Assembly (NCBI GenBank): GCA_900317305.1
Contig: ONGG01000028.1
Location: forward strand, 1 to 47,245
Direction of reading: 5' to 3'
DNA: 47,245 nucleotides
Source of the DNA: an uncultured Prevotellaceae bacterium
GTDB lineage: Bacteria; Bacteroidota; Bacteroidia; Bacteroidales; Bacteroidaceae
Shown here: positions 33,773 through 41,654 of the stretch, piece by piece
Layout: each line of letters starts with the position of its first letter
Numbering within the stretch: position 1 is the stretch's first letter
The notes under the pieces: model-generated
What the model was told of the DNA's origin: nothing
What the model saw: only the letters and a program-made list of their open reading frames with translations
The model's database searches: none
Program-made: the position numbers and the translations under genes

Positions 33773-34348
33773 ATGAACAGATACACCCAGTTTGCCCTAT
33801 TATCGGCCAGCACGCTCCGCATGCTCCCCCATATCGCGCTCTACCTGCTTCACCGCAAGGAGATAGACGCCGACTTGGAGAAATACCAGGACCAGCGTGG
33901 CAGTGTGGTGAATTTTATAAAAGTATGTACGCGCGAGCGCGTGTACCGTAATCTTTTCTACTACCGCATGGGCGACTACCGTTCGGTATTCATCAAATGG
34001 CTGTTGCCCCCCGAGTCCACGCTCCACATCTGGTGTCCGGAGATTGGTCCTGGTGCCCATTTCGAGCACAACTACGCCACCTATCTGAATGCCGAGCATA
34101 TAGGCCGTGATTTCTATTGCCTACAGAACGTGACTTTGGGCAATGGCCGTGGCGGCAGGCCGACGATAGGCAACGGCGTAAGCATCTATACCGGTGCCAT
34201 CGTGTATGGTGGCATCACGATAGGCGACAATGCCGTGATAGGTGCAGGTGCCGTGGTGCGCAAAGACGTGCCGGCAGGGTGCACGGTGGTCGGCAATCCT
34301 GCCTTCATCGTGAAAAAAGACGGAGCGAAAGTGCATATTCCCCTATAG
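33773..34348 (+). CDS. serine acetyltransferase-like hexapeptide acyltransferase
   Basis: A 191-residue protein with a left-handed beta-helix in its C-terminal half: NVTLGNGRGGRPTIGNGVSIYTGAIVYGG, shown by repeating [IV]GxxxxI steps, ending in AVVRKDVPAGCTVVGNPA, as in CysE/WbbJ-type acyltransferases. The likely catalytic His of CysE enzymes is less clear here. As first gene of a cluster with a flippase and glycosyltransferases, it more likely O-acetylates a surface sugar than makes O-acetylserine. The next gene starts 1 nt after its stop. Confidence 0.82.
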   Translation: MNRYTQFALLSASTLRMLPHIALYLLHRKEIDADLEKYQDQRGSVVNFIKVCTRERVYRNLFYYRMGDYRSVFIKWLLPPESTLHIWCPEIGPGAHFEHNYATYLNAEHIGRDFYCLQNVTLGNGRGGRPTIGNGVSIYTGAIVYGGITIGDNAVIGAGAVVRKDVPAGCTVVGNPAFIVKKDGAKVHIPL

Positions 34349-34349
34349 C

Positions 34350-35789
34350 ATGGAGAGTCTGAAAGAGAAGACAGCCCGTGGGCTGCTCTGGGGCAGCCTG
34401 AGCAACAGCATCCAGCAGTTGCTCAACGTGGTGATTGGCATATTCCTGGGTCGCTTGCTCGACGAGAACGACTGGGGTATGGTGGGGATGATCACCATCT
34501 TCACGGCCATCGGCGCCTGTCTGCAGGAAGGCGGTTTCATTGCTGCGCTCAACAAGCGCAAGGGCGCCACGCACAACGACTTCAATGCCGTGTTCTGGAC
34601 CAGTCTGGGCATCGGTCTTGCGTTTTACATCCTCATGTTCGTCTGCGCCCCGCTCATCTCCAATTTCTATGGTGTGCCCTCGCTCACCCCACTCACCCGC
34701 TACATTTGCCTGAGTTTCCTCATCTCTAGTCTGAGCACGGCCCCCCGTGCATGGCTCTTCCGCAACATGATGGTGCGCGAGACCTCGATCATGACCATCA
34801 TCAGTCTGGCTGTCTCGGGCATCGTGGCCGTTGCCATGGCCTTCGCAGGCATGGCCTACTGGGGTATCGCCACGCAGAACATTGTCTACATCAGCATGGT
34901 CACCCTGCTGAGTTACCATTTCTCGGGCTGGCGTCCCAGCATGAGGATTGACCTGCGTCCGGTGCGCGAGATGATAGGCTTCAGTAGCCGGCTCATCATC
35001 ACCAACGTGGTGAACATCGTGAACCTGAATTTCTTCTCGGTGCTGCTCGGAAAGTTCTACACCACGCCCGATGTGGGCAACTACACCCAAGCCAACAAAT
35101 GGAACACGATGGGCTCATCGCTCATCTCGAACATCATCTACGGCATCGCCCAGCCCGTGTTCACCAAGGTGGAGGAAGACCGCGACCGCCAGAAGGCCGT
35201 GCTGCGCAAGTTGCTGCGCTTCACCGCCTTCATCACCTTTCCCCTGATGCTGGGCCTGTCGTTGGTGGCCAAGGAGTTCATCGTCATCCTCATCACCGAA
35301 AAGTGGCTGGTGAGTGCCGGCATCTTGCAGATACTCTGCGTGGCCGGCGCGTTCATCCCCATCTCGGCGCTCTTCTCCAACCTCATCATCAGCCGTGGGC
35401 ACTCCAAGGCCTATATGTGGACATCAGTGGCACAATGTGTGGCCGGAATCGTGGTGGCGATGGCCGCCTCGCCCTTCGGCATCCATGTGATGGTGATGGC
35501 CTTTGTAGCGGTCACCATTCTGTGGACGGGAGTCTGGTTGTGGCTTGCCCGTAGAGAGGTGAGCATCACGGCCTATGAGTTTCTGCGCGACATCTCACCC
35601 TACCTGCTGTTGTCGGTGGCGTTGTGCCTCATCGCCCATTTCGCCTGCGGAGGAATCGGCAACATCTACCTGCGGTTTGGGATGAAGGTACTGGTGGTTG
35701 CCATCCCCTATTTGGGTGTGCTCTGGCTCTTGGGCAGCACTATCCTCCGGGAGAGCGCAGACTTTCTGATACACAAGAAAATATCATAA
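34350..35789 (+). CDS. Wzx-like polysaccharide flippase
   Basis: A 479-residue polytopic protein of the MATE/MOP family, with about 12-14 hydrophobic segments from residue 10 to 470. It begins GLLWGSLSNSIQQLLNVVIGIFLGRLL, typical of PST exporters (Wzx, TuaB, WzxC), with polar loops containing NTMGSSLISNIIYGIAQPVF. It would move lipid-linked oligosaccharide across the inner membrane. Neighbours (acyltransferase, LicD-like, glycosyltransferase) agree. Confidence 0.9.
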   Translation: MESLKEKTARGLLWGSLSNSIQQLLNVVIGIFLGRLLDENDWGMVGMITIFTAIGACLQEGGFIAALNKRKGATHNDFNAVFWTSLGIGLAFYILMFVCAPLISNFYGVPSLTPLTRYICLSFLISSLSTAPRAWLFRNMMVRETSIMTIISLAVSGIVAVAMAFAGMAYWGIATQNIVYISMVTLLSYHFSGWRPSMRIDLRPVREMIGFSSRLIITNVVNIVNLNFFSVLLGKFYTTPDVGNYTQANKWNTMGSSLISNIIYGIAQPVFTKVEEDRDRQKAVLRKLLRFTAFITFPLMLGLSLVAKEFIVILITEKWLVSAGILQILCVAGAFIPISALFSNLIISRGHSKAYMWTSVAQCVAGIVVAMAASPFGIHVMVMAFVAVTILWTGVWLWLARREVSITAYEFLRDISPYLLLSVALCLIAHFACGGIGNIYLRFGMKVLVVAIPYLGVLWLLGSTILRESADFLIHKKIS

Positions 35790-35839
35790 CCGTAAATGCC
35801 GAGCGAACCGGAACAAGCGGAGAAAAAACGGATAAGACT

Positions 35840-36661
35840 ATGTCATATAACGACTATATCGAGCGGCACAAAGAGCATCACCTGCGTGCCTGCCAACTGA
35901 AGCAACTCTCCATCCTCGAAGAGATCGACCGCATCTGCAAGAAGCACCATATCGACTACTGGCTGGAGAGCGGCACCCTTCTCGGCGCCATACGCCACGG
36001 TGGGTTCATCCCCTGGGATGATGACATCGACATCGCGATGCTGGAGGGCGACCTTGAGCGTTTCAAGGAAGTGGCTCCTGGGGAACTGCCATCCACGATG
36101 ATGCTGCAGTCGCCCGAGACCGTTCCCGACTCCAAGGAGCCCATCGTGAAGGTGCGCGACACCAACTCGCTCTACATCGAGCCAGGCGACGACTTCTCGG
36201 CCGATTATCCAAAGGGACTGTTCGTCGACATCTTTCCCTTTGTCGGCTACCCCTCGGTCTCGAGGGCGTTCTGCAAGCGTTTTGGCAAGATGTACTCGCG
36301 TAGCCATGCCATCCTGCACAAGCCCCACCGCTATGGACTGCGAGCGGCGGCCGAATGGTGCTGGTTTGGCGGTCAGCAGTTGTTGAGCCGCCTGGCCTGG
36401 TGGTGCGCCTCTACATTCCGTGGCCATGGCCAGTATCTCTCGTTCACGCTGCTCAACAACGGATATGGAGTGATGCACCGTCGCGAGAGCATCTTCCCCC
36501 TCACCACGGTGAAGTTTGAGGGCAAGGAATTCTCTGCCCCCGGCAACATCGATGAGTATCTGCGTGTGCTCTACGGCGACTATATGCAAGTCCCGCCACC
36601 TGAGCAACGCCACATCCACGCCATCTTCATGATGGAAGAGCTAGAGGGAGAATCGGAATAA
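35840..36661 (+). CDS. LicD-family phosphotransferase
   Basis: A 273-residue protein with the LicD/fukutin-type nucleotidyltransferase-like core: YWLESGTLLGAIRHGGFIPWDDDIDIAM at about 40-67, with the metal-binding aspartates D60-D62 and D64. Such enzymes add phosphocholine or similar phospho-groups to glycans; the donor here is unknown and no choline kinase gene is nearby. The ATG at 35840 is chosen because it directly precedes a family-like N-terminus; the frame is open upstream but overlaps the flippase gene. The last codons and stop lie within the first unit of a 9-bp tandem array. Confidence 0.88.
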   Translation: MSYNDYIERHKEHHLRACQLKQLSILEEIDRICKKHHIDYWLESGTLLGAIRHGGFIPWDDDIDIAMLEGDLERFKEVAPGELPSTMMLQSPETVPDSKEPIVKVRDTNSLYIEPGDDFSADYPKGLFVDIFPFVGYPSVSRAFCKRFGKMYSRSHAILHKPHRYGLRAAAEWCWFGGQQLLSRLAWWCASTFRGHGQYLSFTLLNNGYGVMHRRESIFPLTTVKFEGKEFSAPGNIDEYLRVLYGDYMQVPPPEQRHIHAIFMMEELEGESE

Positions 36662-36746
36662 TCGGAATAATCGGAATAATCGGAGTAATCAGAGTAATCA
36701 GAATACTCAGAGTAATCAGAATACTCAGAGTAATCAGAGTAATCAG
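36651..36746. repeat. 9-bp tandem repeat array (about 10.5 units)
   Basis: Units AATCGGAAT then AATCGGAGT/AATCAGAGT/AATCAGAAT/ACTCAGAGT run from the last codons of the licD-like gene to 21 bp before the next start codon. Read in the licD frame each early unit gives Ser-Glu-stop, so copy-number change cannot lengthen the protein. Confidence 0.92.
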
Positions 36747-36766
36747 AAAATGTAAAAAATCAAGCC

Positions 36767-37786
36767 ATGAAACAACCCGCCAAAATAGACGTTTCCGTAC
36801 TGATACTCTTCTTCAACCGCCCCGACCACCTGTCGCAGGTGTTTGCCGAGGTGCGCAAAGCCCGTCCCGCCCGTCTGTTTCTCTATCAGGACGGTCCGCG
36901 AGGCGAACGCGACATGGCCGGCATCGAGGCCTGCCGGAAAGTGGTGGAGGATATCGACTGGGAATGTGAGGTGCACCGCAAATACCAGGAGCGTAACTAC
37001 GGTTGCGACCCTTCAGAATACCTGTCGCAGAAATGGGCTTTCTCGCTGACCGACAAATGCATCGTACTTGAGGACGACGACGTGCCCTCGCAGTCGTTCT
37101 TCCCCTTCTGCAAGGAGATGCTCGACCGCTACGAGCACGACGAACGCGTGCGGATGATTTCTGGATTCAACGAAGACGAGGTGTCGCCCGGTGTGCCCGA
37201 CAGTTACTTCTTCACTTCGGTGTTCGCCATCTGGGGATGGGCATCGTGGCGCCGTGTGGTAGACCAATGGGAAGGCGACTACGCCTTTCTCGACGACGAC
37301 TACAACATGCGCCAACTGGAGTCGTTGGTTGGTCAGCGGCGCTACCGCAGCGACTTCATCAAGATGTGCCGACAGCACCGCGACAGCGGCAAGGAATACT
37401 ATGAGAGCATCTTCTGGGCGAGCAACCTGCTCCACTCGGGATTGGCCATCATGCCCACGAAGAACATGATCAACAACCTGGGTCTCTCTGCCGACAGCAC
37501 CCATTTCTCAGGCAGCATCAAGACCACACCTCGTGCCTACCGTAAGATTTTCACCATGAAGCGCCATGAGATAACGTTTCCACTCCGTCATCCGAAATAT
37601 GTGATAGAGAATGTGGACTACAAGGAGCGGCTTTATAAGACCAACGCATGGGGACACCCCTGGATTAAGGTGTGCCGCTCGGCCGAGGAACTGTGGCTGA
37701 ACCTACGCTACGGACAGTTCAAGAACATCTGGCAGTCTGCCTCCCGACGGATGAGGAAATGGACTGGACAGGAGAGGCATCGATAG
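36767..37786 (+). CDS. GT-A type glycosyltransferase
   Basis: A 339-residue cytoplasmic protein resembling family 2-like transferases. It starts VSVLILFFNRPDHLSQVF (nucleotide-sugar fold), and has an acidic motif CIVLEDDDVPS (E102-D105) in place of the DxD. A later WGWASWRRVVDQWEGD segment is common in these sugar transferases annotated near surface polysaccharide genes. The sugar is unknown. It lies in the glycan cluster, separated from the LicD-like gene by the 9-bp array. Confidence 0.82.
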   Translation: MKQPAKIDVSVLILFFNRPDHLSQVFAEVRKARPARLFLYQDGPRGERDMAGIEACRKVVEDIDWECEVHRKYQERNYGCDPSEYLSQKWAFSLTDKCIVLEDDDVPSQSFFPFCKEMLDRYEHDERVRMISGFNEDEVSPGVPDSYFFTSVFAIWGWASWRRVVDQWEGDYAFLDDDYNMRQLESLVGQRRYRSDFIKMCRQHRDSGKEYYESIFWASNLLHSGLAIMPTKNMINNLGLSADSTHFSGSIKTTPRAYRKIFTMKRHEITFPLRHPKYVIENVDYKERLYKTNAWGHPWIKVCRSAEELWLNLRYGQFKNIWQSASRRMRKWTGQERHR

Positions 37787-37789
37787 TTT

Positions 37790-37908
37790 TTCAGGAGTTC
37801 AGAAGTTCAGGAGTTCAGGAGTTCAGACATTACCATTCAGGGATTCAGACATAACCGTTCTGGGATTCAGACATTACCGTTCTGGGATTCAGACATAACC
37901 TTTGTGGA
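37790..37908. repeat. TTCAGGAG and 22-bp tandem repeats (family copy 3)
   Basis: About four 8-bp units (TTCAGGAG/TTCAGAAG, 37790-37821) run into four 22-bp units starting at 37822, 37844, 37866 and 37888 (TTCAGACATTACCGTTCTGGGA type; ATTACC and ATAACC alternate). They lie between the convergent glycosyltransferase and amidase genes. Confidence 0.88.
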
Positions 37909-37933
37909 GTTGGAGAGTTAGGCCTATTCTGCC

Positions 37934-38557
37934 TTATAGGGCCTGGCGGAGGGCACTCATGAAACGGTGGTATTCTTTCTGGGTAATGTCTACCTTCCCA
38001 TAGCATCTTTGGTGGGGATATTTCCGCTTATAAGCTTGGCGCACCATCTCGTGGGTGACAATGTTTTGGATAGGAATCTCGTATTTGGCGATGAGAGGCC
38101 TCAGGTATTCGATGGCACTCTTGATTTGGTCGTCGGTAAGCGGCCGCTCCAACGTGTTGCCCTGAAACTCTATGCCGATGGTGAAATCGTTGCAGGCCTC
38201 ACGCCCATTGAGCACCGATTTGCCCGCATGGAAAGTCACCAGTTCGGGTTCGCACATGATGTATCTCGTGCCATCGGTGTCGATGACCACGTGTGTGCCA
38301 ACCCCTCTCTTCACGGAGGTGAGTGTCTCAAGCGCCTTTTGCACTGTTGGCTCAGCGGTGTGGTGCAGGATGACCCCTTTCACCTCGTTCACCTTGTTCT
38401 CGTCGAAATTGGGTGTGCGATACTGCACCTCCCTATAATGACATTCGTCGCCATGATGCCCGCTCCATACCGAAAGGGCGGCCAAGGCAAGACTTCCAAT
38501 CAGACTTGCCAGTAAGATGTATGCGGCTTTATGCATTTTTTTCTTTCGCTTTTTCAT
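37934..38557 (-). CDS. N-acetylmuramoyl-L-alanine amidase (amidase_2/PGRP fold)
   Basis: A 207-residue protein with a basic N-terminus, one membrane segment (about 11-30), and an AmpD/PGRP-like amidase domain. Seen are VKGVILHHTAEPT (H65/H66, likely a zinc ligand), GTHVVIDTDGTRYIMCEPELVTFHAGKS, IGIEFQG and NIVTHEMVR (H169, likely zinc ligand). The third ligand may be C185 or D190. It would cleave the lactyl-peptide bond of peptidoglycan in the periplasm. Confidence 0.88.
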   Translation of the reverse strand: MKKRKKKMHKAAYILLASLIGSLALAALSVWSGHHGDECHYREVQYRTPNFDENKVNEVKGVILHHTAEPTVQKALETLTSVKRGVGTHVVIDTDGTRYIMCEPELVTFHAGKSVLNGREACNDFTIGIEFQGNTLERPLTDDQIKSAIEYLRPLIAKYEIPIQNIVTHEMVRQAYKRKYPHQRCYGKVDITQKEYHRFMSALRQAL

Positions 38558-38574
38558 GTTATGGATTCCATGAG

Positions 38575-38605
38575 CAATGTCTGAACTCCTGTAACTCCCT
38601 TAAAT
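38575..38605. repeat. inverted copy of the TTCAGGAG family (copy 4)
   Basis: Read on the minus strand, GGGAGTTACAGGAGTTCAG followed by ACATTGC repeats the ending seen at 17525-17550 and 37813-37833. It lies just upstream of the amidase start. Confidence 0.6.
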
Positions 38606-38625
38606 CCTAACAGACTGGGTTAAAG

Positions 38626-38665
38626 AAATTGGCGGTGAGAGGAAGAATCCGGTCACCGCCAATTT
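38626..38665 (-). terminator. pnp terminator hairpin
   Basis: A perfect 13-bp stem, AAATTGGCGGTGA (38626-38638) and TCACCGCCAATTT (38653-38665), lies 37 nt past the pnp stop. On the minus strand it is followed by CTTTAACC, so the U-tract is short. Confidence 0.7.
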
Positions 38666-38702
38666 GCCTATCATTTCAGTCGTCTGAACAACTGTTGCCT
38701 AC

Positions 38703-41007
38703 TTAGAAGTCGTCGTGGTCGAGACTGTCGTTGAAGTCTCTCGGCTCACGCTCGGCCAGAGGGTCACGGAAGTCGTTGCGACGGCCCTGGTGATTGTTGC
38801 GGTTGCCTCCCTGGCGGTTGTTGTTCCCACCCTGACGGTTGGCATTGGCACCACCATTCTGCCTTGCGCCACGCTCTGGACGTTGGCGGCGCTCACGGTC
38901 GACATATCCCTCGGGTTTGGGCTCCAGCACGCGGTGCGAGAGTTTGTACTTGCCCGTCTTGGGGTCGATTTCCATGAGTTTCACCTTGATCTTGTCGCCT
39001 TCCTTGATGCCGGCGTCCTCTACGGTCTCGAGACGTTTCCACTCAATCTCGGAGATATGGAGCAGACCATCCTTTCCAGGCATGATTTCCACGAAGCAGC
39101 CATAAGGCATGATGGAGCGCACGGTGCCCTCGTAGACCTCGCCCACCTCGGGGATAGCCACGATAGCCTTGATCTTGGCCACGGCAGCATCGATGCTGTC
39201 CTTGTCGGGAGCGCTCACCTGCACCTTGCCCACGCCGTCGACCTCGTCGATGGTGATGGTGGAGCCAGTGTCTTCCTGCATCTGCTGGATAATCTTTCCG
39301 CCCGGGCCAATGACGGCACCGATGAACTCCTTCGGAATGTCGAAAGCCACGATGCGCGGCACATGCGGCTTGAGTTCGGCGCGAGGCTCAGCGATGGTCT
39401 CGGTGATCTTGCCGAGGATATACTCACGACCGGCCTTGGCCTGCATGAGGGCTTTCTCGAGGATATCGAAACTCAGTCCGTCGCACTTGATATCCATCTG
39501 TGTGGCGGTGAGACCGTCTTTCGTACCTGTGGTCTTGAAGTCCATATCGCCCAGGTGGTCCTCATCGCCGAGGATGTCGCTGAGCACGGCATACTTGTCC
39601 TCACCGGGGTTCTTGATGAGACCCATGGCTATACCGCTCACAGGCTTCTTCATTGGCACGCCGGCATCCATCATGGCCAGTGTTCCGGCACAGACGGTAG
39701 CCATCGACGACGAGCCATTGCTCTCGAGAATCTCGCTCACGATGCGCACGGTATAGGGGAAGTCCTCAGGAATCTGGTCTTTCAGTGCGCGCCATGCCAG
39801 ATGGCCGTGACCAATCTCGCGGCGACCTACCGAGCGCTGGGCCTTGGCCTCGCCGGTGCAGAATGGCGGGAAGTTGTAGTGGAGAAGGAATCGCATGTAG
39901 CTGCGGTCGAGCACATCGTCGACGAGTTTCTCATCGAGTTTGGTACCCAGTGTACAAGTGGTGAGCGACTGAGTCTCGCCACGGGTGAAGATAGCGCTGC
40001 CGTGAGGCATGGGCAGTGGCGATGTCTCGCACCAGATAGGACGGATCTCGTCGGTCTTGCGGCCGTCGAGACGGATGCCCTCGTCGAGGATGCAGCGGCG
40101 CATGGCGTCGCGCTCCACGTCGTGGTAGTAGCGGTCCATCAGCTCGTTCTTCTCGGCCAGCTCATCCTCGGTGAGGTCGGTGTGAGCGGCAGCATAAGCC
40201 TCTTTGAAGTCGGTGATGATTTTCTCGAAAGCCTCGGCACGTGCCTGCTTCTCGAGCGCCTGCTTGGTGACGTCGTAAGCCGGCTGGTAGAGTTCCTTCG
40301 AGATCTGCTCGCGCAGTTCCTCGTCGTTCACCTCGTGGTCGTACTCACGTTTCACGTCCTTGCCGAGTTCCTTCGACAGTTCGGTCTGCAGCTCGCACAT
40401 CGGACGGATGGCGTCCATGGCAGCCTTGAGGGCACCGAGCAAGTCTTGCTCGCTCACCTCTTTCATCTCGCCCTCTACCATCATGATGTTCTCGGCCGAG
40501 GCACCTACCATGAGGTCCATGTCGGCCTCCTTCATCTGCTCGAAGGTGGGGTTGATGACATACTCTCCATTCACGCGTGCCACACGCACTTCCGAAATCG
40601 GGCACTCGAACGGTATATCTGAGCAAGCCAGTGCGGCGGATGCTGCAAAACCGGCCAATGCATCAGGCTGGTCGACACCGTCGGCAGAGAAGAGCAGGAT
40701 GTTGACATACACTTCGGCATGGTAGTTGGAAGGGAAGAGGGGTCGGAGCACACGGTCTACCAACCTGGAGGTGAGAATCTCGTTGTCGCCGGGTTTTCCC
40801 TCACGCTTGGTGAATCCTCCCGGAAAGCGTCCTGCCGAGGCATACAATTCTCTGTAGTCGACCTGTAAAGGCATAAAATCGGTTCCGGGAACTGCATCTT
40901 TTGCGGCACAAACAGTGGCGAGGATCGGCCTGTTTTGCCACTTTCCCGGTCTCAATGCTGATGGTTCTTCCATCAGGCAATGATACTGTTTTCGTAATTA
41001 CGTTCAT
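38703..41007 (-). pseudogene. pnp: polyribonucleotide nucleotidyltransferase, apparently frameshifted
   Basis: The body, about 740 residues, is a full PNPase: two RNase PH domains (for example [42 protein letters not shown]), a KH domain ([17 protein letters not shown]), an S1 domain ([20 protein letters not shown]) and a Gly/Asn/Gln/Arg-rich tail. PNPase degrades RNA from the 3' end. The natural N-terminus starts at 41007 ([20 protein letters not shown]) but reads into a different frame from the body. The switch is at about 40919-40928, where residues equivalent to GSVxxRMGNTML are missing, consistent with a deletion near 35 bp. An ATG at 40973 opens the body frame with about 15 unrelated residues. 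It is either a real mutation, a reinitiating gene, or a sequence error. Confidence 0.8.
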
Positions 41008-41051
41008 CTAAAATAAAAGTCTGTATTTTGTACATCTAAAAAATAAATCGG

Positions 41052-41060
41052 GCAAAGTTA
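41052..41060 (-). promoter_or_regulatory. -7 box of pnp
   Basis: TAACTTTGC on the minus strand with a weak GTTTA in the -33 region. Leader about 40 nt to the ATG at 41007. Confidence 0.5.
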
Positions 41061-41654
41061 CTCAATAATAGTGGAATAAACGAATAAATTGCCCATTATT
41101 TTGATTTTAAGGACGATAAATGCGTGGATGTGAGGCCGCCAGCGAGGCCGACGACAAAAACAGATTGAATCAGAAACTAAGGTTATCCGAAACAGGACCA
41201 TATCTGCCATGCTTAACCTTTAAGGCCTGTTTTATCGCATAAGTCAAATTGATGAGAGACAGATTGCCTCAGGTGGGAGTTTTCTCATCCATAGCATCAA
41301 TTGGTTTTCGGGCAACAATCATTTTCCCTTATTTGACAACGCCTGACACAGCACCACATCAGCCGGGCGTTCTCTGATGGTCCTTCTTTTTTTTTGACTG
41401 TTGCAATGAAAAGAAACAATATTGGGAATCCACGGTTCTTATCATACCATGACAATACATGGAGTCCGCAAACGAGTGCTGCGGCCTCTGAAAATGGCAA
41501 CAAATAGCAGATTATGCAATAAAACACAAAAAGATTTTTTAAAAAAGGGAGGAAAAAACTTTGTTGTAAGTGAAAAAAATGTATTTTTGCCCCCAAGAAA
41601 AGGCTATCGACTTAACCTGACAGAGCTATCTAAACTAAGGGAAATAACCAACAT
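41061..41654. other. intergenic region between pnp and GH2 gene
   Basis: About 590 bp between divergent genes. Apart from the two promoters at its ends I see no supported gene, RNA or repeat. Short open frames on both strands lack any family resemblance. Confidence 0.6.
41560..41590 (+). promoter_or_regulatory. promoter of GH2 gene
   Basis: TTTG (41560-41563), an 18-bp spacer and TATTTTTGC (41582-41590). The leader to the ATG at 41655 would be about 58 nt. Confidence 0.6.

Noticed and set aside
36651-37908. Possible CRISPR array
   Set aside because: The repeats are 8, 9 and 22 bp and directly adjacent with no unique spacers, and no cas genes are near.
38715-40622. 635-codon open frame opposite pnp
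   Set aside because: Antisense to a clear PNPase body; composition is a codon-usage shadow and no family features appear.
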